From: Clostridiales bacterium | GTDB lineage: Bacteria; Bacillota; Clostridia; Christensenellales; Christensenellaceae | DNA length: 64,000 nucleotides | Direction: 5' to 3' | Assembly: GCA_015056045.1 (NCBI GenBank) | Contig: SVGZ01000001.1 | Location: 62,001 to 126,000, forward strand | Shown here: positions 1-8,038 of the stretch, in pieces | Numbering within the stretch: position 1 is the stretch's first letter | How the letters are laid out: the number at the start of each line of letters is the position of its first letter | The notes under the pieces: generated by a model | Told to the model about the DNA's origin: nothing | Database searches by the model: none | Seen by the model: only the letters and a program-made list of their open reading frames with translations | Translations under genes and position numbers: made by a program

Positions 1-1419
1 GGAAAAGCTGATCCTGTTGGGATCTTCTGCCAGATCCAAAACTTCCGCTTCGGAAAGTCTCCATGTTGTGAAATTAAACTGATTTGTCTTGTTGATGAGC
101 TGCGTAACACGCGCAATATTACCGCCGCCGAAATCTTCAATACGGCAGCGCATTGCAAGCGAACGCAAATATTCGCCATAATCTGTAAATGCTGCCTGCT
201 GTGCCTGTCTTTTGATATTGCCGCGGTAAGTTTCATTTCTAATGAGATCATCCTTCATCAGGCGGATCGTTTCAAAATATCCTTTTCTATCAAGAATTCG
301 GAGGAAATCCTCTGCTTCCGTAAGTTCCGGTGCTTCCACTTCGGGGATAAAACCGCGAACGATCTGTCTTTCGGCCGGGTTATCATCAAAAAATACGACA
401 CTGTCTAACCCGATATTCAGTTCTTTGGCGATGGACGCAATATTTTCAGATTTGGGTTCCCAATTTGCCTTTATCAGAATGAAATCTTCTTTTTTTAAAA
501 TGCTGGAGGGATGTGTAAAACCGGATAACGCCGCCGCTTCTTCATTTTTCGAACAGATATTCAGGCTGATGCCCATCTGCCCCAAAGTTTTGATGTAATC
601 CTGCAGATCGGCATATACCATTCCCTGCGGGCTTTCTTTTCCAAGGGCAATCCCCGAAACACCATCATCGCCGATAACACCGCCCCAAAGAGTATTATCC
701 AGGTCGATCGCCATAGACTTTTTGTTTTTACCATAGATCGCCTTGATGATCTTGGATAAACTGTCGCAAATATGCGGGATAGCCGGCAATGTACAAAGAT
801 ACTTATACAGATACCATGCTGTCCTGTCATGCCATTTATCCAGTCCGAAGCTTGCCGCAAGATAGTTGATATCGTTAATATAAAAACCTTCGTGCTTTTC
901 CTGGTATTCCCCAAAAAGCGCATTTAGGCGTGCAATAAAACGGTTTCTGCCATTTTTATGGATGCTGTCCATATTGCCCATCAGGCGGTAATCCAAGGCT
1001 TCAAAATTATTCTGAATGATAACACAGGATAAACTCTGCCAAGCCTTTTCAAAGCGGGAATATTCGCTCTGCAGAAGCGCTTCTCTTTCCTCATCCGAAA
1101 AACCGGGCTCCGGAAAAGCATTGATATTTTTGTTGGAAGTATGAAAATAGACGATATCCGGCGCAAATGCACGCAGTTCCTCTGAAAATACAGCATCTTC
1201 AAAAAACATCCCATACTGCCCTTCAAAGAATACAGGCTTGATACCACGATAGAGCAGGAAGATTTCCAGGATGTTTTTAAATTCACCGATCGTCGAACCG
1301 GAAAGGATCGCGATCTTCTTTTCCACTAAGCCCTCTTGTGCGAGAAGCTGTTTTTTTAAGGCTCTCTTTTTTGCAAGGATCGCTTCCCCATTAAGCGGAT
1401 ATTCCAAAAGTCCCAGCAT
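1..1419 (-). CDS. FkbH-like HAD-superfamily (HAD-IIIC) protein, C-terminus outside window
   Basis: The reading frame is open from an ATG at 1419 to the window edge, so 473 residues are visible and the C-terminus is missing. The diagnostic motif DLDNTLWGGVIGDDG lies at about residues 239-253; it is the first HAD motif of the HAD-IIIC/FkbH family. A later FFDDNPAER segment fits the acidic HAD motif, and an N-terminal SGNH-like or recognition region precedes the HAD part. The start is chosen because GAGGGAAT lies directly upstream. Family members load glyceryl units onto carrier proteins or act in polyketide and surface-glycan synthesis; the substrate here is unknown. It is the last visible gene of a minus-strand envelope operon, 15 bases after a lipoprotein gene. 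Confidence 0.85.
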   Translation of the reverse strand, partial: MLGLLEYPLNGEAILAKKRALKKQLLAQEGLVEKKIAILSGSTIGEFKNILEIFLLYRGIKPVFFEGQYGMFFEDAVFSEELRAFAPDIVYFHTSNKNINAFPEPGFSDEEREALLQSEYSRFEKAWQSLSCVIIQNNFEALDYRLMGNMDSIHKNGRNRFIARLNALFGEYQEKHEGFYINDINYLAASFGLDKWHDRTAWYLYKYLCTLPAIPHICDSLSKIIKAIYGKNKKSMAIDLDNTLWGGVIGDDGVSGIALGKESPQGMVYADLQDYIKTLGQMGISLNICSKNEEAAALSGFTHPSSILKKEDFILIKANWEPKSENIASIAKELNIGLDSVVFFDDNPAERQIVRGFIPEVEAPELTEAEDFLRILDRKGYFETIRLMKDDLIRNETYRGNIKRQAQQAAFTDYGEYLRSLAMRCRIEDFGGGNIARVTQLINKTNQFNFTTWRLSEAEVLDLAEDPNRISFS

Positions 1420-1434
1420 AATTCCCTCTTATGA

Positions 1435-1956
1435 TTACACGTTCGTCGGATAATAGATCTCGATACAGCTTACCTTATCATTTTCAAAGTCAATGATCAT
1501 ACAAGGGCTTGCAAGATCTCCCTGTTTGCCCGAAATGGAATAGACCATCTGATAGTCACTTTCCATATAGTATTTATCTCCATAGGCTTTAACGACAGCA
1601 TCTTTTGTATCGCCAACTTTGATGCCTCTCGCGGTCTCAAGGCTGTCATCTGTAAGGCGGATGATATACCAGACATCGATGCCGCCATTGCCCGGATTTG
1701 TAAATACGGAACAGCCTGCATAGGCAAATTCTTTATCTTCGCCGTCATAGAGGCAGGAAGGTGCTGCAAACAGCTCATAATCGGAACCCAAAGCAGAAAG
1801 AAGCGGTGCAGCATCCTGAAAGATCGGATACCATTTTCCATCCACTTTTATGCCCATATCCTCTTTCATCGAGAAATCCTTTGCTCCGCAGCCTGTAAAA
1901 AGGAACATTGCTGCCGCCAGAAAAGCAAGCCATCTTACCAAACGTTTTTTCATCAT
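1435..1956 (-). CDS. Small lipoprotein of unknown function
   Basis: This 173-residue protein starts with a lysine/arginine-rich n-region, a hydrophobic stretch and a lipobox (FTGC, lipidated Cys near residue 23), so it is predicted to be anchored on the outer face of the membrane. The mature part is soluble, about 150 residues, with no recognised domain. The start codon is the first of two adjacent ATGs, with GGAG five bases upstream. It begins at the base after the stop of the M15 peptidase gene, so the two are almost certainly translated from one message. Function cannot be assigned; context suggests cell-wall or envelope work. Confidence 0.8.
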   Translation of the reverse strand: MMKKRLVRWLAFLAAAMFLFTGCGAKDFSMKEDMGIKVDGKWYPIFQDAAPLLSALGSDYELFAAPSCLYDGEDKEFAYAGCSVFTNPGNGGIDVWYIIRLTDDSLETARGIKVGDTKDAVVKAYGDKYYMESDYQMVYSISGKQGDLASPCMIIDFENDKVSCIEIYYPTNV

Positions 1957-3117
1957 TTATTCTCCATTTCTGTCTTCCGGCAATTCATAATATATTTTTG
2001 TAAAATCGAGGTCGCTTGCCGGGTATTGATTGACCTGTGTATCCGTAAAGTGCCACCACTCTTTGCTGTAAGTCCGAAAGCCGCAGCTTGTCATGATCTC
2101 CGTCAGGTAATCCATGTTCTTTTTTGCTTCTTCAGACATATTTTTATTGTTGCGGTGTGCCTTTTCGTTGAGTTCCATCACTCCGGAAGGCATTTCCAGC
2201 TCATTTCCATCCATATCGACCAATGTGATATCTACCGCTGCACCACGATTATGTGTAGATTTTCCATAATCCGCAGCATATGCACTATCGCCGACAAAAT
2301 CATGAATAATGCCGGAAACCGTGCTCGGTCTGTATGCATCATACACCTTGATCGAATAGCCGTCTTTCATAAAAAGCTCCTGCGCTTTTTTCAGCTTTTT
2401 CGCAGTCCCTTGTTCAAGAAGACAAATATCACGCGCATACAGTGTTTTTCCCGTGTAATTATCCGGTGTTGCAAACACAATATAGGTTTGGATCGACGGA
2501 ATATATTCGCGAACATCCACAAAATTGCTCGTCATCTTTTTTATGACTTCAACTCCGTTGACGATCTCTTTTACCTCGACCGTAAAGCGGATCGGGTTTG
2601 CATAATAGATATCCTCCGGGTTATACAGCCCGATGAAATCGCTGCGAATATAGCCCTCAAACATACCGGGGAGTACTGTTACTTTTACCCAGCCGTTTTC
2701 CACTCCGTGTGCAATAACCCTTTGTCCTTTGGAAAATGCAGAAATACGTTTTCCTTCTGTCGATGGAATATCGCGCATATTGACCCCGTTTTTGGAAACG
2801 ATCAGCTCGATATCTTCGCTGAATTCATAAGATCCGATGATCACATTTTCCTCATCACGCGGTAATGCCAAAAATATTTCCAGCTGCGTCAGGGAAACCT
2901 GCGTTTTGACCGGTGTCGGTGCCGGTATTGTGGGAACAGGGCTTGGTAAAAGCGGCGTTTTTGTCGGTACTTCCGTCGGAAATGAACTGACCTCCGCCGG
3001 TTCCTGGATCGGCGAAGGTGTCAGTTCTTCAAATACTATCTCTTGATCCAAATCCGCGCAGCCGCATATGCCAAGAAGCAAGCATAAAAAGCTTATCACA
3101 AAAATTCGAATCTTCAT
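1957..3117 (-). CDS. Lipoprotein with SH3-like domain and M15 (VanX/DdpX-like) D-Ala-D-Ala dipeptidase domain
   Basis: The 386-residue product has a signal peptide with a cysteine-terminated lipobox (Cys20), a Pro/Thr-rich linker (about 30-72), a bacterial SH3-like domain (about 103-165) and a zinc M15 peptidase domain (about 205-375). The zinc and catalytic pattern of the VanX/DdpX group is visible: DAYRP with Arg263, STHNRGAAVD with His289 and Asp296, and EWWHF with Glu353 and His356. It should cleave D-alanyl-D-alanine or related cell-wall peptides outside the membrane. It lies between an L,D-transpeptidase gene (6-base gap) and a small lipoprotein gene (no gap). No VanR/S, VanH or VanA genes are nearby, so a housekeeping wall role is more likely than vancomycin resistance. 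Confidence 0.88.
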   Translation of the reverse strand: MKIRIFVISFLCLLLGICGCADLDQEIVFEELTPSPIQEPAEVSSFPTEVPTKTPLLPSPVPTIPAPTPVKTQVSLTQLEIFLALPRDEENVIIGSYEFSEDIELIVSKNGVNMRDIPSTEGKRISAFSKGQRVIAHGVENGWVKVTVLPGMFEGYIRSDFIGLYNPEDIYYANPIRFTVEVKEIVNGVEVIKKMTSNFVDVREYIPSIQTYIVFATPDNYTGKTLYARDICLLEQGTAKKLKKAQELFMKDGYSIKVYDAYRPSTVSGIIHDFVGDSAYAADYGKSTHNRGAAVDITLVDMDGNELEMPSGVMELNEKAHRNNKNMSEEAKKNMDYLTEIMTSCGFRTYSKEWWHFTDTQVNQYPASDLDFTKIYYELPEDRNGE

Positions 3118-3123
3118 TGTTTA

Positions 3124-4560
3124 TCAGGTGTTTTCTTCCGGATCATTTACCGGTGTCGTACTTTCCGTATCCGTTGGCTGTGTCGACGGTGTTTCTGTGT
3201 CTGTCGGCGGTACTGACGGTGTTTCCGTATCTGTCGGCGGTGCTGACGGTGTTTCCGTGTCTGTCGGCGGTACTGACGGTGTTTCTGTGTCTGTCGGCGG
3301 TACTGACGGTGTTTCCGTGTCTGTCGGCGGTACTGACGGTGTTTCCGTATCTGTCGGCGGTGTCGACGGGTCTTCTGTATCTGTCGGCGGCGGAGTTGCC
3401 AGTTCGTTGACTATTACCTTGCAGCTTGCAGATTTACCATACGGGTCATCTGCGGTAACGGTAATCGTCGCCGTTCCCACGCCAATAGCAATAACATTTC
3501 CCGAAGCATCGACTGTCGCGATCGCATTATCCGAGGAGCTGTAAAGGAAACCCTTTGTGCTCGTATTAGAAGGCGTAAAGCTCGTTACGCTAAGAGTAAA
3601 GCTTTCGCCTACGGTAAGCGTTTTTTCTTTATCGGAAAGCGCTATAGCTGTGATCGGAATTTCCGGTGTCGCACCCGGGTCAGTGGGATCATATGTCTGC
3701 GAATCCGGGATCTGTGCAGGTCTGCTCGATGTATATTTGGAGTCATTGGCAACGATGACTTTTGTTCCTACGGGGCAATTATAATATACCCATGCTGCTG
3801 CGGAACAGGTCGTTCTGAGGCAGCCCGAAGAACAACTGGTACCGATCGCATTATAGGAACCCGGTTTCATGGAATTAGAATCCTTTTCGGAATAAAGCGG
3901 CCCATGGATATAAACGCCGCCGGAATACTTTGTTGCATAAGGCGAATAACTTGTCGAGCTCCATGCATGCCAACGCTGTTTACCGGTGATCTCGAAAGTA
4001 CCTGTTCTGGTCTGCGAAGAACTTCTGCCAATACCTGTCGAGAATTTACGGACAACTTTTGTGTATTCCCCATTTTCATCCAACCCAAGAATGGCAATGG
4101 TATAGGAATTCTTGGAAACATAAATCTGATATGTATCTTTTGTCTTTTCGGGGGAAGCCGTCGGTGTTGCTGCAGGGGCAGAATCATCGTCATCGGAGCT
4201 GCCGTTGTTTCCCGTTTCATTGTCCTTTGTTGCCAAAGGGGCATCACTTTCTTCGGGCATTACTTCACCATCTGTTTCTTCTGACCAGATTTCATTGAAC
4301 AGGTTTTCACCTTCAAGGATCTCTTCTTCCTGTAATTCCTCAACGACTTGCTCATCAACTGCCGTTGATTCTTCTTTCAATGCTAAGATATCCTTATTAT
4401 CAACGGGAGCATCATCTTTCGCCATAGAAGAAAGATATACCAATACGCCGCTGCTGATAAGCAGAACCGCAGCGATCACCAAACCAAATATTTTCTTTGT
4501 TTTTGTTCCAAATAAAGCATGCAGTATCTTCTGCAAAACAGATTCTTTCTTATCCATCAT
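3124..4560 (-). CDS. Membrane-anchored YkuD L,D-transpeptidase with Big2 domain and Pro/Thr repeat tail
   Basis: The 478-residue protein has one N-terminal membrane segment (about 24-45), an acidic linker, a YkuD catalytic domain (about 143-273), a Big2 immunoglobulin-like domain (about 302-386) and a C-terminal tail of ten-residue PPTDTETPSV-type repeats. The YkuD signature is complete: YIHG with His219 and SSGCLR with the nucleophile Cys247. Such enzymes make 3-3 peptidoglycan cross-links or attach proteins to the wall. The disordered repeat tail may span or bind the wall. GGAAGG precedes the start. It is the first gene of the operon that continues with the M15 peptidase, a lipoprotein and the FkbH-like gene. 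Confidence 0.9.
   Translation of the reverse strand: MMDKKESVLQKILHALFGTKTKKIFGLVIAAVLLISSGVLVYLSSMAKDDAPVDNKDILALKEESTAVDEQVVEELQEEEILEGENLFNEIWSEETDGEVMPEESDAPLATKDNETGNNGSSDDDDSAPAATPTASPEKTKDTYQIYVSKNSYTIAILGLDENGEYTKVVRKFSTGIGRSSSQTRTGTFEITGKQRWHAWSSTSYSPYATKYSGGVYIHGPLYSEKDSNSMKPGSYNAIGTSCSSGCLRTTCSAAAWVYYNCPVGTKVIVANDSKYTSSRPAQIPDSQTYDPTDPGATPEIPITAIALSDKEKTLTVGESFTLSVTSFTPSNTSTKGFLYSSSDNAIATVDASGNVIAIGVGTATITVTADDPYGKSASCKVIVNELATPPPTDTEDPSTPPTDTETPSVPPTDTETPSVPPTDTETPSVPPTDTETPSAPPTDTETPSVPPTDTETPSTQPTDTESTTPVNDPEENT
3151..3390 (-). repeat. 30-bp tandem repeats coding for Pro/Thr-rich tail
   Basis: Seven clean 30-base units fill 3181-3390 and a diverged eighth lies at 3151-3180. Each codes for ten residues of the PPTDTETPSV type in the L,D-transpeptidase. 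Neighbouring units differ by one to three bases, mostly silent, so the number of units is likely to vary between strains by slippage. The array is coding and has no spacers. Confidence 0.9.
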
Positions 4561-4672
4561 TTACCTTCCAAATCCAATTTTTTAAATATTATGCAATCCG
4601 TATTCTGTCACATTTACTTTATCATTCTTTTGCATAAAAAACAACAAATTGTTTTCCATTAACCAGATTTTT

Positions 4673-4709
4673 ATAAAAAAACAGTACGGAGATTTTCCGT
4701 ACTGTTTTT
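4673..4709 (-). terminator. Rho-independent terminator after ldh
   Basis: A perfect ten-base stem (4681-4690 with 4696-4705) with a five-base loop follows the ldh stop codon. On the minus strand it is followed by a T run (complement of 4673-4680). The plus strand also carries T residues after the stem, so it could work both ways. Confidence 0.8.
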
Positions 4710-4720
4710 GCTGTTTTTAT

Positions 4721-5662
4721 TTAGATTTCGAGGCTGCTGATAACGCCCTTTAAGACATCGGCACTGTGCTGGAGGCCTTTGATCTCTTCTTCTGTCATCG
4801 GCGGGTTGACTTCGCGTCTGATGCCCTTTCTGCCAACAACGAAAGGCAGGCTCAGGCAGACATCGTTGACGCCGTAACGGTTGTTGATCATGCCGGATAC
4901 GGGAATGCAGATGTTGAGGTTGTTGAAGATGCTTTCACAGATCTCACGAACGGAAAGTGCGATCGCATACTGTGTATTGCCCTTGCGCTTGATGATCTCT
5001 GCACCAGAGCTGCGGACATATTTTTCGATCTCTTCTTTTTCTGCCGGGAAATCGAAATCGAGGTCACCGAGGAGATCATAGTGTTCTGCGATGTTTGTGC
5101 CCATTGCGTTGGAAAGCGACCATGCAACAACAGAGGAATCGCCATGTTCACCGAAAACGTATGCATGGATGTTACTGTAGCTCATGTGGAGCCTGTCGCC
5201 AAGCTTTGCACGGAGTCTGCCGCTGTCGAGCATCGTGCCTGTGCCGATAACCTGTTTTTCCGGAATACCGCAAGCCTTGATCGCCGTATAGGTAATGATG
5301 TCAACGGGGTTTGTTACGCAGACGTAAACGGCATCGGGTGCATATTTGTATGCTTTCGGAAGAACTTCCTTAACGATATTGACGTTTGTCTGTGCAAGGT
5401 CGAGTCTGCTCTGACCGGGCTTTCTGCCGAGACCGCAAGCCACGACAACAATTTCGGAACCTGCAACATCTTCATAATCGCCGGAGATGATATTTGCCGA
5501 ACCGAAGAAGGGAATGCCCTGCTGCATATCCATAGCTTCGCCAACAGCCTTTTCCTTATTGACGTCGATCAGGACGATACGTGTTGCTGTTTTGCCGACG
5601 ATGAGTGCATAGGCAACGGCTGCGCCGACGTTTCCTGCACCGAGAATTGTGATCTTGCTCAT
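4721..5662 (-). CDS. ldh: L-lactate dehydrogenase
   Basis: The 313-residue protein reduces pyruvate to L-lactate with NADH in fermentation. It has the N-terminal Rossmann motif GAGNVG, the CVTNPVD segment, and the active-site histidine motif GEHGDSS followed by W-S, all typical of the LDH/MDH family; length is normal. An in-frame start eight codons upstream exists, but AAGGAG lies six bases before the ATG at 5662, which decides the start. A consensus promoter sits 70-98 bases upstream and a hairpin terminator follows, so it is a single-gene unit. Malate dehydrogenase is an alternative, but the sequence is most like Firmicute LDH. Confidence 0.9.
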   Translation of the reverse strand: MSKITILGAGNVGAAVAYALIVGKTATRIVLIDVNKEKAVGEAMDMQQGIPFFGSANIISGDYEDVAGSEIVVVACGLGRKPGQSRLDLAQTNVNIVKEVLPKAYKYAPDAVYVCVTNPVDIITYTAIKACGIPEKQVIGTGTMLDSGRLRAKLGDRLHMSYSNIHAYVFGEHGDSSVVAWSLSNAMGTNIAEHYDLLGDLDFDFPAEKEEIEKYVRSSGAEIIKRKGNTQYAIALSVREICESIFNNLNICIPVSGMINNRYGVNDVCLSLPFVVGRKGIRREVNPPMTEEEIKGLQHSADVLKGVISSLEI

Positions 5663-5731
5663 ATATTTCTCCTTTTTGGTAATCAACCTTGTTTAAAAAT
5701 CTGCAATCCCAACGAAGATTGGGCTATTATC

Positions 5732-5760
5732 AATATAACAAATGAAACATTATATGTCAA
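5732..5760 (-). promoter_or_regulatory. Sigma-A promoter of ldh
   Basis: On the minus strand TTGACA (5755-5760) is separated by exactly 17 bases from TATATT (5732-5737). The -10 overlaps TTGTTATATTGATAATAG, which loosely resembles a Rex (NADH-sensing repressor) site; the match is partial, so the Rex idea is only a suggestion. A small CCCAA/TTGGG hairpin lies in the leader. Confidence 0.75.
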
Positions 5761-5974
5761 TAACGATCATTTTCTTTTTTGCAAATTTTTTTGAATGGAA
5801 TTTCATTTTTCAAACCAATATGCAAACATTTTGCTTTTAATTTGCTAATATTAGAAGATTTTTACATTTTCAATGAAAGTTTGTTTTCGTTTTTCATTCA
5901 TTATTTATATTTTTTATGTTTTGAACACCATATTTTGTGTCTGCAAAAAGTTTCCCCACAATCTGCCGAAGAAA

Positions 5975-5983
5975 TGTTATAAT
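5975..5983 (+). promoter_or_regulatory. Extended -10 promoter before tatD
   Basis: TGTTATAAT is a perfect extended -10 element 30 bases before the tatD start. There is no good -35 hexamer at 17 bases, which extended -10 promoters tolerate. Confidence 0.5.
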
Positions 5984-6013
5984 AAAGTATCAGGAAGAAA
6001 GCGAGGTCACAGA

Positions 6014-6787
6014 ATGAAGCCTTTTGATACACATACACACATCATGAGCGAACGATTTGACGAAGACAGAGAGGCACTTTTAGCCGAACTTTTCGGGAAT
6101 GAGCTCATCAGCGGTCTGATCGAGATCGGCACGGAACCCGGTGATCTTGAAGCCGTTAAAGATCTTGCCGAACAATACGAAAAGGTCTGGTTTGCACCGG
6201 GTGTTCACCCACATTCCGCATCCGAATTTACAGACGAAACCGAAGCGCATATCCGCAGCCTCTTAAAGCACGAAAAAGCCGTCGCTTTGGGTGAGATCGG
6301 GCTCGATTTTCACTACGACTTTTCGCCCAGAGATATTCAGCGCGAAGTGTTTATCCGTCAGCTCCGCATCGCAAAAAGCCTGAACAAACCCGTCATCATC
6401 CACAGCCGCGAAGCTGCAGCGGAGATGTTTGAAACTTTGAAAAATGAAAACGTCAATGGCGGCGTTCTGCATTGCTTTTCCGAAAACGCCGCTCATGCAG
6501 AGGATATTCTTTCGCTCGGGCTTTACATCGCTTTCGGCGGTGCGATCACACACAAAACAAGGGATGAACTGCGTGAAGCCGTAAAGGTCGTGCCTTTGGA
6601 AAGGCTGCTTATCGAAACGGATTGCCCCTATATGACGCCCGTGCCTTTCCGCAACAAGCGCAACAGACCGGATTTTACCATGCTGACGGCGGAAAAAATC
6701 GCTGAATTGAAAAATATTTCCGTGGAAGAGGTCATCGACATAACGACACAGAACGCAGAAAAGCTTTTCGGCATTAACATCATCTGA
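6014..6787 (+). CDS. tatD: TatD family metal-dependent hydrolase / DNase
   Basis: The 257-residue TIM-barrel hydrolase carries all family metal ligands: DTHTH at the N-terminus, GEIGLDFHYD, HSREA, HCFSE and ETDCPYMTP. TatD proteins are cytoplasmic, metal-dependent 3'-5' exonucleases or D-aminoacyl-type hydrolases. The ATG at 6014 is chosen over an upstream in-frame start because homology begins with MKPFDTHTH and GAGG stands upstream. It is followed after about 50 bases by lrgA on the same strand. Confidence 0.92.
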   Translation: MKPFDTHTHIMSERFDEDREALLAELFGNELISGLIEIGTEPGDLEAVKDLAEQYEKVWFAPGVHPHSASEFTDETEAHIRSLLKHEKAVALGEIGLDFHYDFSPRDIQREVFIRQLRIAKSLNKPVIIHSREAAAEMFETLKNENVNGGVLHCFSENAAHAEDILSLGLYIAFGGAITHKTRDELREAVKVVPLERLLIETDCPYMTPVPFRNKRNRPDFTMLTAEKIAELKNISVEEVIDITTQNAEKLFGINII

Positions 6788-6840
6788 TCTTATCACCAAA
6801 TATAACTAATCAACCAGTTTTATCTCCAAAAGGAACGCTT

Positions 6841-7206
6841 ATGAAGTATCTTTTTCAGTTCGGCATCATCGCTTTTATCTGTTTTTTGGGCGAAATTTTG
6901 CACAAACTCATCCCCTTGCCGATACCGGCATCGATCTATGGGCTGAACCTGCTCTTTTTGTGCCTGATCTTCCGCATCATCAAACCTGCACAGATCGAAA
7001 AAGCCGCCGATTTTCTTCTCGGCATTATGACGATCTTATTTTTGCCCGCTGTCGTTGGTCTTATTCCGGCATGGGCAGACCTTAAAAATATGCTGCTGCC
7101 GGCAATTCTGACGATCACACTGACGACCTTTATCGTCATGGGCGTAACGGGGAAAACCGCAGAGATCATCATTAAAAACGGCAGAAAAAAGGAGGAAGAC
7201 AAATGA
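6841..7206 (+). CDS. lrgA: LrgA/CidA family membrane protein
   Basis: The 121-residue protein has four predicted membrane segments and the family motif IPLPIPASIYGLNLLFL near the N-terminus. LrgA/CidA proteins were described as holin-like; in Bacillus and Streptococcus the LrgAB-type pair imports pyruvate. An AAAAGGAACG sequence precedes the start. Its stop overlaps the start of lrgB by four bases (ATGA), so the two are translationally coupled and probably form one complex. Confidence 0.9.
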   Translation: MKYLFQFGIIAFICFLGEILHKLIPLPIPASIYGLNLLFLCLIFRIIKPAQIEKAADFLLGIMTILFLPAVVGLIPAWADLKNMLLPAILTITLTTFIVMGVTGKTAEIIIKNGRKKEEDK

Positions 7207-7898
7207 ACGAGTTTTTGAGCGATTCCTCTTATTTCGGGCTGATCATCAGCATCCTTGCCTATGCCGCAGGGCTTTTCATCAAGGAAAAATGCCGCCTCCG
7301 TTTTTTAAATCCTTTGGTCGTTGCGGCAATTCTTATCATCAGCTTCCTTTTGCTCACGGGAACATCCTATGAAGTCTATAATGCGAGCGCAAAATATTTA
7401 AGCTGGCTCTTAACACCGGCAACGGTCTGCCTTGCACTGCCGCTTTACCGGGAAATCGAGCTTTTGAAAAACAACAAGCGTGTCATTCTGATCTCGCTGC
7501 TTGTCGGCGTTTTAACGAGCATCGGCTGCGTTTTTCTCATGGCATGGCTGTTTGATGTTTCGCAGGCAGAAACGGCAACGCTTCTCCCGAAATCGATCAC
7601 AACGGCGATCGGTATGGGCATTGCCGAAGAGCTCGGTGGTTTCCCTTCGATCGCTGCAGCCGTCATTATCTTAACCGGTGTCGTCGGCAATGTTTCCGCA
7701 AAATGCATCCTGCGTTTGTTTAAGATCACCGAACCACTTGCCAAAGGGCTTGGCATCGGCGCAGCTTCCCATGCGATCGGCACTTCGCGTGCAATGGAAA
7801 TGGGTTCACAGGAAGGTGCAGCTTCGAGTCTTGCGATCGTGGTTTCGGGGCTTTTAACAATTTTGATCCTTTCCGTCTATGCAGCAGTTTTGTCATAG
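7203..7898 (+). CDS. lrgB: LrgB/CidB family membrane protein
   Basis: The 231-residue protein has about six to seven membrane segments and the conserved LrgB elements LLPKSITTAIGMGIAEELGG and a late GAASHAIGTSRAMEMG motif. It partners LrgA. Known roles of the pair are control of autolysis and, in Bacillus (PftAB) and Streptococcus, pyruvate transport. With ldh next door on the other strand, a pyruvate role is attractive, but this is inference from position only. Confidence 0.92.
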   Translation: MNEFLSDSSYFGLIISILAYAAGLFIKEKCRLRFLNPLVVAAILIISFLLLTGTSYEVYNASAKYLSWLLTPATVCLALPLYREIELLKNNKRVILISLLVGVLTSIGCVFLMAWLFDVSQAETATLLPKSITTAIGMGIAEELGGFPSIAAAVIILTGVVGNVSAKCILRLFKITEPLAKGLGIGAASHAIGTSRAMEMGSQEGAASSLAIVVSGLLTILILSVYAAVLS

Positions 7899-7945
7899 CA
7901 TATATTAAATATGTAGAAAGTATTTAAAAAACCTCAAATTTTTTG

Positions 7946-7974
7946 TTTACATATCCCGTTCGCTGTGTTAGTAT
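7946..7974 (+). promoter_or_regulatory. Promoter of the first DASS transporter gene
   Basis: TTTACA (7946-7951), a 17-base spacer and TAGTAT (7969-7974) preceded by TG make a good sigma-A promoter. The following leader holds an inverted repeat CACAGG/CCTGTG (7986-7991 and 8003-8008) that could be an operator or leader hairpin. Confidence 0.65.
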
Positions 7975-8038
7975 TGAAAACGGTTCACAGGATGTAAGGA
8001 ACCCTGTGGGTTAATCTAACGATTGAAGGTTCTTATCC

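Noticed and set aside
1957-3117. Vancomycin-resistance VanX/VanY gene
   Set aside because: No VanA/B-type ligase, VanH or VanRS genes are present and the protein is a lipoprotein with an SH3-like domain in a wall operon.
3151-3390. CRISPR-like array of 30-base units
   Set aside because: The units are directly adjacent without spacers and code in frame for the Pro/Thr tail of the L,D-transpeptidase.
3068-3544. Long plus-strand frames with VSVGGTDG-type repeats
   Set aside because: They are the antisense of the 30-base coding repeat and have no start signals.
4766-5794. 342-codon plus-strand frame opposite ldh
   Set aside because: It lies entirely over a well-supported gene, has no ribosome site and an unlikely composition.
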